From positions 372,001 to 436,000 of the forward strand of contig NZ_CP041186.1 in NCBI RefSeq assembly GCF_006517175.1: 64,000 bases of DNA, in the 5' to 3' direction. The position numbers and the translations under genes were made by a program. Of this stretch, positions 43,703-52,619 are shown one piece after another. Source of the stretch: Persicimonas caeni (GTDB lineage: Bacteria > Myxococcota_A > Bradymonadia > Bradymonadales > Bradymonadaceae). Positions within the stretch are counted from its first letter, which is position 1; each line of letters opens with the position of its first letter. A model generated the notes under the pieces. That model saw only the letters and a list, made by a program, of their open reading frames with translations. It did no database searches and was not told the origin of the DNA.

Positions 43703-44878
43703 ATGTCGATGATTTGCGCAAATTGCGGTGCACACTCGGACGCCCAGGACGCCTGTGAGTCCTGTGGCCAGTCTCCCCTGCTGCGGGAGCGTTACGTACT
43801 GCGGCAGGTGCTCGGCGAGGGAGCCTCCGGCACGACCTACTTGGCTCGAGACACCCAGGCCGCCGTCGACGTCGCGATCAAGGAGCTGGCGTTTCACCGG
43901 GTCGACTCGTTCAAGGCGCACGAGCTCTTCGAGCGCGAGGCGGCGGTGCTGTGTCGACTCGACCATCCGGGCGTGCCGTCGTTCTTCGACCACTTCGCCG
44001 CCGGCGAAGGCAAGGCGCTCCGCTTCTATCTGGTCATGGAGTTCATCGAGGGACACTCTCTCGAAGAGGAGCTCTCGCAGCGCCAATTCGACCAAGAAGA
44101 GGTGCTGGCGATTCTCGAGGAGCTCGGCGAGGTGACCGGCTACTTGCACTCGCTGTCGCCGCCAGTCATCCACCGCGATATCAAACCGTCGAACGTCATG
44201 CGCCGCGCGGACGGCTCGCTGGTCCTCATTGACTTCGGCTCGGTGCGCGACGCGCTCGAGCCCGAAGACGCCGGCAGCACCATCGCCGGCACCATCGGCT
44301 ACATGGCCCCCGAGCAGCTGCGCGGGTTGGCGACGCCGGCGAGCGACGTGTACGCGCTGGCGACGTGCGCACTGCACCTGTTGACGCGAAAACCGCCCGT
44401 CGAACTGCTAGACGCGCAGAACCAACTCCGTTGGGAAGGGCTTACAAAACAGTCTGCGGCGCTGACCCACCTGCTCGAGCACATGCTCTCGGGCGACCCG
44501 AGCGCGCGCCCCGGCGATGGCCATGCGCTCGTTCGCACGGTCCAGCGCGCCCGCCAGGCGCCGCGACCACAGCCCAAGGCCTCACCGGTCGAGCATCGGG
44601 AGCGTCGCCAGGGGCGTAAGGTCGTCCTATTCGCCGTCTTGGGCGTCGTTTTGATGGTCCTCGGGATGGCTCTGTCAGGTTGGCTGCTCATGTCGGGGAC
44701 GCCCGATCCGCCCTCGGATGCCTTTGCGCCGCCCAAGCTCGACTTCGAACCGGTCCCCACTCCCATCGAGGCCAACAGGCCCTTCGAGAGGAGGCCCCCC
44801 GACATCGGGCACATCGAAGTGCCGACGCTCGAGCGCGACGATGCCTCTCACGAGGGCACAGGCGCGCCGCGCCGTTGA
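43703..44878 (+). CDS. Ser/Thr kinase with zinc ribbon and one membrane helix
   Basis: The protein has 391 residues, ATG 43703 with GAGG upstream. An N-terminal zinc ribbon (CANCGAHSDAQDACESCG) is followed by a Hanks kinase (residues 28-290): glycine loop GEGASGTTYLAR, the Lys in VAIKEL, HRDIKPSNV, DFGSVRD and MAPEQL. A membrane helix (FAVLGVVLMVLGMALSGWLLM) lies near residue 320 and a Pro-rich extracytoplasmic tail follows. The zinc ribbon might sense redox or metal. It follows the metal operon on the same strand after a 246-bp gap. Confidence 0.93.
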   Translation: MSMICANCGAHSDAQDACESCGQSPLLRERYVLRQVLGEGASGTTYLARDTQAAVDVAIKELAFHRVDSFKAHELFEREAAVLCRLDHPGVPSFFDHFAAGEGKALRFYLVMEFIEGHSLEEELSQRQFDQEEVLAILEELGEVTGYLHSLSPPVIHRDIKPSNVMRRADGSLVLIDFGSVRDALEPEDAGSTIAGTIGYMAPEQLRGLATPASDVYALATCALHLLTRKPPVELLDAQNQLRWEGLTKQSAALTHLLEHMLSGDPSARPGDGHALVRTVQRARQAPRPQPKASPVEHRERRQGRKVVLFAVLGVVLMVLGMALSGWLLMSGTPDPPSDAFAPPKLDFEPVPTPIEANRPFERRPPDIGHIEVPTLERDDASHEGTGAPRR

Positions 44879-44938
44879 CAATCGCCTCTCGGCGCGCACT
44901 TTGGGCGTGTCGAATGAACATAAAACAGCGAGTTTGCC

Positions 44939-45520
44939 ATGCGTTACGACGACCTCGACGGACTGCTCGAGCATATCTGGAACTATATCGAATCGGGGGT
45001 CATCGATCGCGCCAACGCGATGACCACGCCGGCGTTTGCGACTGCGGGTCCCGAGGGCCCGAACGTGCGCACCGTCGCGCTGCGCCGGGCCAATCGCGGC
45101 AGCCGAGCGCTCATCTTCCACACCGACGCGCGCTCGAATAAGATCAGTGAGCTCGAGGAGACGCCGAGCGCGGTCTGGATGGGCTGGGACGCCGACAGCA
45201 GCGAGCAATTCCAGCTCAGAGGCCGCACCACCATCCACCGAAGCGACGAAGTCGCCGCGACCATGTGGGCGTCACTTCCGGACGACGAGCTTGCGTTTTA
45301 CTTCAAGCCGAAAGCCCCCGGCACGCCCGCCGAGGCCCCCGGCTCGGGGATCCAACCCGGCGCCATCGACGAAGCCGAGGCGCGCCGAAACTATGCGGTC
45401 GTGCGCACCGTCGTCGACGAGATCAAGTGGCTCTACGTGGGCCGTGACCCCGAGGAGGAGCGGCAGGCATTCTACCAGTGGGATGGCCAGGTGTTCTGCG
45501 GCGAGTGGGTGGTGCCCTAA
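44939..45520 (+). CDS. Pyridoxamine 5'-phosphate oxidase-like FMN protein
   Basis: The protein has 193 residues. The PNPOx split barrel is shown by FATAGPEGPNVRTVALRRAN, LIFHTDARSNKISELEETPS and AVWMGWDADSSEQFQLRGRT. The end (KWLYVGRDPEEERQAFY) matches the Alr4036-type branch. It binds FMN at the dimer interface; whether it makes PLP or is a general flavin oxidase is uncertain. Genuine PdxH ends with an Arg-rich motif that is not seen here, so the looser family name is used. It lies 60 bp after the kinase gene. Confidence 0.85.
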   Translation: MRYDDLDGLLEHIWNYIESGVIDRANAMTTPAFATAGPEGPNVRTVALRRANRGSRALIFHTDARSNKISELEETPSAVWMGWDADSSEQFQLRGRTTIHRSDEVAATMWASLPDDELAFYFKPKAPGTPAEAPGSGIQPGAIDEAEARRNYAVVRTVVDEIKWLYVGRDPEEERQAFYQWDGQVFCGEWVVP

Positions 45521-45588
45521 ACTGAAGCTCTAGAGTAGACCTTCGAGAAATTTCTTCGGCCCTCGATTGTTTACTCGAAGACAACACG

Positions 45589-45620
45589 GTTTCTGGCAGT
45601 AAGAGTTTCTAGCAGTAAGA
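45589..45620 (+). repeat. Two 16-bp direct repeats before rhodanese gene
   Basis: GTTTCTGGCAGTAAGA (45589-45604) and GTTTCTAGCAGTAAGA (45605-45620) adjoin the ribosome site AAGAG. The duplicated unit contains the AAGA part of that site, so the leader seems to have been copied. Confidence 0.75.
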
Positions 45621-45627
45621 GATGACA

Positions 45628-46074
45628 ATGAAGATTCGTTTCGTATCCGGTTGGCTCGCCACACTCGCCTGCATCGCCCTCTTGGCGGCGTCTGGCTGCT
45701 CCAGCAAAAAGGAAGCCTCGGCCGCCGAGCCGACGAAAAACACCGGGCAACAGGCAGTCGAAGAATCCGGCACGCCCGAGTCCGGCACGCCCGAACCTGG
45801 CAAGGTCGACGGCGAAACGGCGCGCCAGTTGGTCGAAGACGGCGCCGTTCTCCTCGACGTGCGCACGCCCGGCGAGTACCAGTCGGGCCATATCGACGGC
45901 GCGGTCAATATCCCCATCCAAGAATTCGGACAGCGAAAAGACGAGCTCAAAGAACTCGGCGAACCGCTCGTGGTCTACTGCCGCAGCGGTAACCGCAGCG
46001 CTCACGCCGCCAACGCCCTCGAAGATATGGGCGTCGACAAAGTCTACGACCTGGGCGGCATCGGCAGCTGGTGA
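45628..46074 (+). CDS. Rhodanese-domain lipoprotein
   Basis: The protein has 148 residues. ATG 45628 is preferred to 45622 because AAGAG is then six bases away. Lipobox LLAASGC follows the signal. A linker with two SGTPE repeats precedes a rhodanese domain: AVLLDVRTPGEYQSGHIDGA, then VVYCRSGNRSAHAANAL with the catalytic Cys. Single-domain rhodaneses carry persulfide sulfur; a periplasmic lipoprotein form could handle sulfide or cyanide outside the cytoplasm. The domain lacks obvious damage and ends at IGSW, a normal length. Confidence 0.92.
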   Translation: MKIRFVSGWLATLACIALLAASGCSSKKEASAAEPTKNTGQQAVEESGTPESGTPEPGKVDGETARQLVEDGAVLLDVRTPGEYQSGHIDGAVNIPIQEFGQRKDELKELGEPLVVYCRSGNRSAHAANALEDMGVDKVYDLGGIGSW

Positions 46075-46093
46075 GCTCCGTTTCCGTTCGGCC

Positions 46094-48124
46094 CTACTGG
46101 CTTGATTCCACCGTCGGGAGCACGACCGGCACGAACGAGCCCCACACGTACTCTTGCATCGATCCGCTGCCGAGTTCCCCGTCGACGCCCCATCCGCTGC
46201 AGTAGGCGTAGCCCTCTTCGTCGAGCGCGCACGTGAACTTGTAGCCGCCGGTGATTGCGCTCGCTTCGGCGAGGCCGCGCAGGCGCGTCGGTTCGGTGAC
46301 GGGTACAAACCCGGGGCTGGTCGGGTCGCCGTGAAAGTCCTCTCGCCAGCAATACGGTTTGCCGTCTCGAATGGCACAGGGATGATATCCGGCGGACACC
46401 GCCGTGTAGCTGACCGGGTCTTCGTGCAGGGACACCGGCCACGAAACGCTGCGAAAGCTCGTGATCACGTCCCCTCCGCTCGAATAGATGGTCCGGCCGA
46501 GTTGGTAGTCCACGTTACTCCCCCAACAAAAGATCTCTCCGTCGTCAGCGAGCGCACAACTAAAGTCGTCTCCGGCGCGCACTTGCTCGAATGAGCGGCT
46601 TTGGGTGACCACCCACGGCTCGGCGCTCGACGCCAAGTCGGTGCTGGCGAAGGTGAATTTGGGGGTCGCGCCAATCTCGCCATAGTCATTGTTGCCCCAA
46701 CAGTATGTCGCTTGGCCGTCTGTGGTGATCGCACAGGTGTGCTCGGCCGCATCGATCGCTCGGAAGCGCAGCCCGCCGACGACCGGCGACGGGGTCACGC
46801 TATCATCGGTGTGTCCAATCCCGAGCCGTCCGTCCGCCCCACTGCCCCAACACCATGCGTTACCGGCGAGGTCGAGGGCGCAGGCGTGCTGGAAGCCCGC
46901 GGTGATGGCGACGAACTTCACATGAGTTTGCACCGCGGTGGGTTCGGTGTGGCGACTGCGAGTGCCGTCACCAAGCTGGCCGTGTTCGTTGGCGCCCCAG
47001 CACCATGCGCGTCCATCGGCGTCGAGTCCGCACGAGAAATCTCCGCCCGCCGACACGCTGGTGAATCGGTGACCGCCGACAACCAACGTTGGCACGGCGC
47101 GCGACGTGAGATCGCCGGTGCCGAGCTGACCTCTCAGGTTCAGCCCCCAGCACACGGTGTAGATATCGTATATCCCGCACGTGTGACGCCGCCCCGAGTC
47201 GATACTCGAGTAGACGCCGACGACCAACACATCACGCTCGGCGCTTGCGCCGTGCGCCGACGCCCTCACTGAGACGGTGCCGAGGGCTTTCCCGGTCGCC
47301 AGACCCGTAGCCAGGCCAGCGGCATCGACCTCGAGAAGCGACGGGGCCTCGCTCTCCCAGTTTACGGCGACGTGGTCGAGTTCGATCTCTCCGCCGGGCC
47401 CGAGCACGCTCGCCGTGATCTCGAGCGTCTCACCGCGGTGTACGCGCCAACGCTCGGCGTCGAGGCGGATCTGGAGGTCGGCGTAGCCGCCCACCTCGAC
47501 CCGTGCGGCGGCGGACTTGCCCCCGACGACAACCGCGATTTCGGTCACCCCCGGCCGCAACGCAGCGAAGCGACCGTCGCCGAGGTGCTCGAGGACTTGG
47601 TCGTCGTCGCTCGACCAGTTGGGCGCCCAATCGTCCGGATCGAGCTCGTTTCCGAGCACGCCGGTCAATTGGAGAACCGGCTCGACAACCACGCCGGGTC
47701 GAAAGGTATCGTCGACGCCGGCTATCGCGACCGACTCGAGGGGCTCGTACACTTCGACTTCACAGCGACCGGTGTCGCCGTCGGCGACCGCCTCGATGAC
47801 AGCCTGACCTGCGCCGACCGCCTCGACCACGCCTTGCTGGTCGACACGAGCCACCGCCGGGTCGGTGCTCCGCCATAAAATGTCCGGATTGTCGACCTCT
47901 TCGATGGCCGCATCGCGTGCGTCAGCCTCGATGGTGGCCTGCTCGCCGACCGCCAGACGCAGCTTGGCAGGGCTCATCCAGACATGTTCGACATCGTAGA
48001 ACGGCCCCAGGTCGGGCGCGCCGTTGGAGTCCTCCGCCCCTCCGGCGCCGGGGGCGCCATCAGAGGGCGCCCCCGAACACGCAGCGACAAAGCAAACCAA
48101 CAAAACCAGCGTGTAGATTCTCAT
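46094..48124 (-). CDS. Lipoprotein with bacterial Ig-like domain and RCC1 repeats
   Basis: The protein has 676 residues, GAGAG before the ATG. Lipobox FVAAC, then a Gly/Pro-rich spacer. A Big_2-like Ig domain follows at about 48-120 (ARVDQQGVVEAVGAGQAVI), and two more weak Ig-like modules at 125-300. From about 300 to 670 come RCC1/ATS1 repeats: CWGLNLRGQLGTGD, CWGANEHGQLGDGT, CWGSGADGRLGIG and CWGNNDYGEIG, predicting a seven-bladed propeller. Cys pairs in each blade suggest disulfides. It is a secreted surface binder and its partner is unknown. A hairpin lies upstream of its start, after the dioxygenase gene. Confidence 0.9.
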   Translation of the reverse strand: MRIYTLVLLVCFVAACSGAPSDGAPGAGGAEDSNGAPDLGPFYDVEHVWMSPAKLRLAVGEQATIEADARDAAIEEVDNPDILWRSTDPAVARVDQQGVVEAVGAGQAVIEAVADGDTGRCEVEVYEPLESVAIAGVDDTFRPGVVVEPVLQLTGVLGNELDPDDWAPNWSSDDDQVLEHLGDGRFAALRPGVTEIAVVVGGKSAAARVEVGGYADLQIRLDAERWRVHRGETLEITASVLGPGGEIELDHVAVNWESEAPSLLEVDAAGLATGLATGKALGTVSVRASAHGASAERDVLVVGVYSSIDSGRRHTCGIYDIYTVCWGLNLRGQLGTGDLTSRAVPTLVVGGHRFTSVSAGGDFSCGLDADGRAWCWGANEHGQLGDGTRSRHTEPTAVQTHVKFVAITAGFQHACALDLAGNAWCWGSGADGRLGIGHTDDSVTPSPVVGGLRFRAIDAAEHTCAITTDGQATYCWGNNDYGEIGATPKFTFASTDLASSAEPWVVTQSRSFEQVRAGDDFSCALADDGEIFCWGSNVDYQLGRTIYSSGGDVITSFRSVSWPVSLHEDPVSYTAVSAGYHPCAIRDGKPYCWREDFHGDPTSPGFVPVTEPTRLRGLAEASAITGGYKFTCALDEEGYAYCSGWGVDGELGSGSMQEYVWGSFVPVVLPTVESSQ

Positions 48125-48134
48125 GCTCTCTCAG

Positions 48135-48182
48135 CCCCTGATCTGGCTTAGATTGACCTTCCACAAGATCTACAAGATCAGG
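48135..48182 (-). terminator. Hairpin between dioxygenase and RCC1 lipoprotein genes
   Basis: CCCTGATCT and AGATCAGGG arms enclose 30 bp with further AGAT symmetry. It lies 34 bp after the dioxygenase stop. A short run of T is not obvious, so termination is only likely. Confidence 0.4.
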
Positions 48183-48216
48183 GACTGACATGCCACTTCG
48201 ACCGACCTGCACGCAT

Positions 48217-49173
48217 TCAACCGAACTGCACGCACCGTCGGCTCAGGTTGCCGAACTCGAAACCCTCGACCGGAAAGCTGGTGCTCACCTCGTCGACGCT
48301 GGCCGCGCCGGCGGCGACGAGGATCGGCTCGAAGTGCTCCACGGTGGGGTGCGCGATGCGCAAGCCCGGCGCGTGGTTGCGATAGTCGATGAGTTCGTCG
48401 AAGTTGCGCTGCGCCAAGGTCTCGGCCGCCCACTGGTCGAACTCGACGGCCCAACTCTCCGGCGAAGACCGCTCGCTGAAGTCGATTCGGCGCAGGTTGT
48501 GCACCAGCGAGCCGCTTCCGAGCAAGAAGATGCCCTCGTCGCGAAGCGGCGCCAATTTCCGACCCAACTCGAAGAGCGCCTTCGGCCCGGCCTGGCTGGG
48601 CAGTGAGATCTGCAGAATCGGGATATCGGCCGCCGGCGCCATGTGGACCATCGGCACCCACACGCCGTGGTCCATGGCCCGGTCCTCGCGTTGGACCGGT
48701 TGTTTCTCACCGAGCAACGCCGCCACGCGGTCTGCGAGTTCAGGGGCCGCGGGCGCGTCGTACTCGACCTCGTAGAGCTCTTTGGGAAAACCGTAGAAGT
48801 CATACATCAACTCGCGCCGCTCGGTCGTCCCGATCGACACCGGCGTATCTTGCCAGTGTGCCGAAATCACCAGCATGGCGCGCGGCCGGGGCATCTCGTC
48901 GGCCCAGCGGCGAAGGTCGGCGCCCTTCTGCTTGTCGAACACGAGCGTGGGCGCGCCGTGCCCCACGTACCCTACAGGCATCTTGCCGGACGCCCTCGCG
49001 CCGGCTTCGTCGGTCTTCTCACTGCTCTTACGGCTCATCTGTCCTCCCCGGATCTTCGCGGTCGGGCGGTCGCAACCGACCACACCCGCCACGCCTGCAG
49101 CGCCCGCCAAGCCCATCAGGCCTGCCAGCACTTGGCGCCGCGAGAAATCATTATCGTCTTTTCGGTCACTCAT
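48217..49173 (-). CDS. Tat-exported DODA/LigB-type extradiol dioxygenase
   Basis: The protein has 318 residues from ATG 49173. The N-terminus has a twin-Arg signal (SRRQVLAGLMGLAGAAG then GVVGC), so it is exported and may be lipid-anchored. The 4,5-DOPA-dioxygenase family core follows: GYVGHGAPTLVFD, VISAHWQDTPVSI, MDHGVWVPMVHM and LGSGSLVHNLR, which supply the zinc- or iron-ligand His residues and catalytic His. YDFYGFPKELY is a family loop. An exported member is unusual, since YgiD-type proteins are cytosolic. Substrate unknown. Confidence 0.9.
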   Translation of the reverse strand: MSDRKDDNDFSRRQVLAGLMGLAGAAGVAGVVGCDRPTAKIRGGQMSRKSSEKTDEAGARASGKMPVGYVGHGAPTLVFDKQKGADLRRWADEMPRPRAMLVISAHWQDTPVSIGTTERRELMYDFYGFPKELYEVEYDAPAAPELADRVAALLGEKQPVQREDRAMDHGVWVPMVHMAPAADIPILQISLPSQAGPKALFELGRKLAPLRDEGIFLLGSGSLVHNLRRIDFSERSSPESWAVEFDQWAAETLAQRNFDELIDYRNHAPGLRIAHPTVEHFEPILVAAGAASVDEVSTSFPVEGFEFGNLSRRCVQFG

Positions 49174-49343
49174 CGGGCACGTCCACATCGAATTGCATCG
49201 TTCACACGAACAATGTGGCGCGATGCTCGCCGGCGGACAAGACCGCGAGACGAAACAGGCTGTTGTCTGTGAGTGAACAACTGCGAGCGAACAACAACTA
49301 AGAGCTTCGGCGGGCGCCGACATCGGTGGGAAAAGCTCGACAC

Positions 49344-49390
49344 AAAAAAACGCAGGCGGCGCCGGCGTAATCGACCGCGCCACCTGCGTT
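49344..49390 (-). terminator. Rho-independent terminator of Glu-rich lipoprotein gene
   Basis: On the minus strand ACGCAGGTGGCGCGG pairs with the arm ending GCCGCCTGCGT, followed by TTTTTTT. Confidence 0.85.
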
Positions 49391-49409
49391 GAAAACCGGG
49401 TTACTCGGC

Positions 49410-49682
49410 TTACTCCTCTTCGGCAGCCTCCTCTTCAACGGCCTCTTCGGCCTCTTGGGCCTCCTCTTCGACCGCCTCTCCGGCTTCCTCAGTCTCCTGT
49501 TCAACCTCTTCTCCAGCTTCCTCGAGCTCTTGCTCGGTCTCTTCGATGGCGCCCTCTTCCTCAACTTCCTCTTCTTCCATGACGCCTTCTTCCTCTTGCT
49601 CGGGCTGCTCACACGCGGTGGTGAAGCTGAGGGCTCCTAGCATCGCGAACAGCATCATCAACGCTTTCAAAGTCTTCTTCAT
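49410..49682 (-). CDS. Small, extremely Glu-rich lipoprotein
   Basis: The protein has 90 residues, ATG 49682 with AAGGAG upstream. The signal peptide ALMMLFAMLGALSFTTAC has Cys at the end of a weak lipobox. After it the mature chain is about half Glu, in EEAGEEVEQETEEAGEAVEEEA-like heptads, and is likely a coiled or disordered acidic rod; no basic residue breaks it. Metal or cation binding or a surface spacer role is conceivable, but no family is known. The gene has its own strong terminator. Confidence 0.85.
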   Translation of the reverse strand: MKKTLKALMMLFAMLGALSFTTACEQPEQEEEGVMEEEEVEEEGAIEETEQELEEAGEEVEQETEEAGEAVEEEAQEAEEAVEEEAAEEE

Positions 49683-49831
49683 GGCTGTCTCCTTATGGCT
49701 TTGGTGACAAATCCCCCCTTTCAGGCCCGAAGTTAGACGTGTGGCGCTACCTGACAAGCGAGCGCACCTTGTCTGCGACTCCTTGCATCACACATTTGTT
49801 AGGAGGATTGACGACCCATGAGGAGACCCGC

Positions 49832-50713
49832 ATGAAGTTGCGCTACATCGGCTACGCGTGCATCAACCGCACACTCGACTCGACCACTGGACGCACGCTC
49901 CGGCTCGGCAATCTCACCGCGGAGTACGTGGCCGAGATCATCACCGAAAACCTGTCGAACCTGCGTGAGATCCTCGCGTGGAACGTCGATCACGACCTGA
50001 AGATGTTTCGCATCAGCTCGAGCGTCATCCCCTTTGCCTCCCACCCCGAGTTCCCCCTCGACTGGCGGGCGCACTTCGTCGACGAGCTCGCCGAGATTCG
50101 GCAAATGGCCGAGCAGCACGAGCTGCGCCTATCGATGCACCCAGGCCAGTACACCGTGCTCAACTCCAAGAAGAACGACGTGGTCGAGCGCGCCATCGCC
50201 GAGATCGATTATCACGCGCGCTTCCTCGACGCGGTCACCCCGCGCGGCGGCGACATCATCATTCACGTGGGCGGCGCCTATGGCGACAAAGACAAGTCGC
50301 GGCAGCGCTTCGCCGACAACTTCACCCGCCTATCCACAGCCTCGCAGCGCCAACTCATCATCGAGAACGACGACACGGTCTACAACGTCGACGAGGTGCT
50401 CGAGCTGTGCGCCGACATCGGCCGCCCGCTGGTCTTCGACATCTTCCACCACCAATGCAACCCGGCCACCGAGGACTGGCGCGACGACCTGGTCGGCCGC
50501 CTCGAGGAAGTCGTGGCGACCTGGCAGGACCGCCCGCCCAAATGCCATATCTCGACCGGGCGCGAGGGCACCCGCACCTCCCACGCCGACTACATCTCGG
50601 CCGAGGACTTCGAGACTTTCGTCGGCTTGATGGCCCAGGTCGACGGCGACGCCCCCTTCGATCTGATGGTCGAGGCCAAGGAGAAAGACAAAGCCGCCCT
50701 GCGGCTTCTGTAA
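49832..50713 (+). CDS. uvsE: UV damage endonuclease UvsE
   Basis: The protein has 293 residues, ATG 49832 with GAGGAG upstream. It is a TIM-barrel endonuclease that nicks DNA 5' of UV photoproducts. Motifs: LRYIGYACINRTL at the N-terminus, FRISSSVIPFASHPE, LSMHPGQYTVLNS with a metal-binding His, DIIIHVGGAYGDK, LIIENDDTVYNVDEVL with the metal Glu, VFDIFHHQCNP and CHISTGREGTRTSHADYI. The size is typical. Photolyase and UvrABC cannot be judged here. The gene is monocistronic. Confidence 0.95.
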   Translation: MKLRYIGYACINRTLDSTTGRTLRLGNLTAEYVAEIITENLSNLREILAWNVDHDLKMFRISSSVIPFASHPEFPLDWRAHFVDELAEIRQMAEQHELRLSMHPGQYTVLNSKKNDVVERAIAEIDYHARFLDAVTPRGGDIIIHVGGAYGDKDKSRQRFADNFTRLSTASQRQLIIENDDTVYNVDEVLELCADIGRPLVFDIFHHQCNPATEDWRDDLVGRLEEVVATWQDRPPKCHISTGREGTRTSHADYISAEDFETFVGLMAQVDGDAPFDLMVEAKEKDKAALRLL

Positions 50714-50812
50714 GCGAGTACGCCGGCCCGCTTGTGACCCGGCAGGATTGGTCGTATCCTCCCCGTGCTCTACCTCCACAAATCGGATGGACCTCGCGCA
50801 CGGTGAACGCCC

Positions 50813-51922
50813 ATGAGACTCGCCCTCCAGCTCGCCTTCGTCTCGCTCATAGCCCTCCTCGCTGCTCCGGCTGTCGCGATGTCGGTCGAGGACGTGCCGA
50901 ACCCGCGCAACGCGAACTCCTGGGTCAGCGACACCGTCGACATCATCGACGCGGACCAAGAAGCGCATATCAACCAGACGATCGGCCGCCTCGAGCAGGA
51001 GACCGGCGTCGAGATCGCGGTGGTCACCGTCGAGCAGGTCGACACGCCCACGCCCAAGGATTTCGCCACCGAGCTGTTCAACTATTGGGGCATCGGCAAG
51101 GCCGACACCAATAACGGCCTGCTCGTCTTGCTCGTCCGCGGCGAGCGCCGCCTCGAGATGGAGACCGGCTACGGCCTCGAGTCGGTGCTCACCGACAGTT
51201 GGCTCAAACGCATGCAGGTCCAGACGATGATCCCCTACTTCAAGCGCGGAGATTATGGAGAGGGGCTGCTCGTCGGGGTGGGCGCCTGCGACGACCAAAT
51301 ACGCGAGCGTCTGAACAACCCGTCGCCCGCCGGTGGCCCTACGTCGGATTATGGAGCTTCGAACACCGACGACCGGTACTACACGCCGACCAACCCGGAG
51401 CCCAAACGGCAGTGGCCCTTCTTCCTCGCTCTCGGCATCGTGGCCGTGGCGGGCGCGGGCATCGGCAGATACATCTACAAAAAGAACCGAACCTGCCCCA
51501 ACTGCAATATCCGCATGCAGATGGTCCCCGACATCGACGACGACGAGCACCTCGACCGCGGCCAGAACACAGAAGAGGCGATCGGCTCGGTCGACTACCT
51601 CGTCTTCTTCTGCGAGCAGTGCGACTTCGACCGCATCTTGCGCAAGGCCAAGATGTTCTCGGGCTACACGCGGTGTCGCTCCTGTGGCTACAAGACGATG
51701 GACGTCGACACGACGACCGTCGAGCACGCGACGACCTATTCGACCGGCCGCAAGCGCATCACCGAAGACTGCACCCATTGCCCGCACCACGCGGTTCGCT
51801 ACGTGACCATCCCGCGCCGGCCGCGCTCGAGCTCCTCGAGCAGCAGCAGCAGTAGTGGCGGTGGTGGCGGCGGCTTTGGAGGCGGAAGCTCCGGAGGCGG
51901 CGGCGCCGGCTCGAGCTGGTAA
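50813..51922 (+). CDS. TPM-domain protein with zinc ribbons and Gly/Ser tail
   Basis: The protein has 369 residues. A signal peptide (LALQLAFVSLIALLAAPAVA) precedes a TPM domain at about 35-160 (WVSDTVDIIDADQEAHINQ, FNYWGIGKADTNNGLLVLL, ETGYGLESVLTD). A membrane helix near residue 205 (FFLALGIVAVAGAGIGRYIY) is followed by cytoplasmic zinc-ribbon-like Cys pairs (CPNCNIRM, CEQCDFD, CRSCGYK, CTHCPHH) and a poly-Ser/poly-Gly tail ending SSW. It is a YgcG-type protein, often linked with LemA; the next gene is LemA-like. Role unknown. Confidence 0.93.
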   Translation: MRLALQLAFVSLIALLAAPAVAMSVEDVPNPRNANSWVSDTVDIIDADQEAHINQTIGRLEQETGVEIAVVTVEQVDTPTPKDFATELFNYWGIGKADTNNGLLVLLVRGERRLEMETGYGLESVLTDSWLKRMQVQTMIPYFKRGDYGEGLLVGVGACDDQIRERLNNPSPAGGPTSDYGASNTDDRYYTPTNPEPKRQWPFFLALGIVAVAGAGIGRYIYKKNRTCPNCNIRMQMVPDIDDDEHLDRGQNTEEAIGSVDYLVFFCEQCDFDRILRKAKMFSGYTRCRSCGYKTMDVDTTTVEHATTYSTGRKRITEDCTHCPHHAVRYVTIPRRPRSSSSSSSSSSGGGGGGFGGGSSGGGGAGSSW

Positions 51923-52022
51923 GTGAGCAGCCTCGACGGCTCGCATTTGGAGCGAGTGCATCCCTGCTCTCGCACATGAGGGTCGCACCGAACCAAATAG
52001 AGAAGAACCAAACGGAGCCCAC

Positions 52023-52601
52023 GTGACCGACAAGATTGACTACGAGGACGTCGACGACATCATCGCCACCGCCGAGCGTCTGCGCGCAGACGCCGAGGAC
52101 GACCTGACGCCCCAGGAACTCGCCGACATCGGCGCCGAGCTGGGCATCCCCGCCGAGTACGTCGAGCAGGCGCGCCAAAAACTCGAGGCGCGCCGCGCCA
52201 AACAGGAGCGCGACGCCAAGCGCCGCGAGAAACGCCGCGCCAAGATTGCACTCATCGCCGGCGCGGTCATATTGAGCGCAGGCGCCATCTTCGGACTCTG
52301 GTCGTACAGCTCGCTGAGCGGGCTGCGCGACGCTTATGCCCTCGTCGAGCAGCAGCGCGCCCAGGTCGACAACGTGCGCGACCGCAAGGCGGCCATCGAG
52401 CGCCAATTCGAAGGTCGCGAGCCGTCGCTGGAGAAGGACGCCGAGCTCATCGGCGCTCAAAACCGGCTGCGCGTCGAGATCAAACGCCTCAACGAAGCTG
52501 CTGCTCACTACAACCGACAAGCTCGCGGGTTCCCAGCCTCGCTCTGGACGGGCTCGGAGGAACTCCCCGAGCAGGTCGAGATGGCATCGACGACCCACTG
52601 A
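52023..52601 (+). CDS. Membrane-anchored LemA-like coiled-coil protein
   Basis: The protein has 192 residues, GTG start with GGAG upstream. The cytoplasmic N-terminus has a small helical unit (LTPQELADIGAELGIPAEYV) and a basic, charged coil. One membrane helix follows (IALIAGAVILSAGAIFGLWSY). After it come coiled-coil helices and AHYNRQARGFPASLWTG, echoing the YN..R..FP signature at the end of LemA domains. The pairing with a TPM-domain gene 100 bp upstream supports a LemA/TPM module; the N-terminal extension is atypical for LemA. Confidence 0.7.
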   Translation: MTDKIDYEDVDDIIATAERLRADAEDDLTPQELADIGAELGIPAEYVEQARQKLEARRAKQERDAKRREKRRAKIALIAGAVILSAGAIFGLWSYSSLSGLRDAYALVEQQRAQVDNVRDRKAAIERQFEGREPSLEKDAELIGAQNRLRVEIKRLNEAAAHYNRQARGFPASLWTGSEELPEQVEMASTTH

Positions 52602-52619
52602 GCCCAGCCGGCTGTTGCC

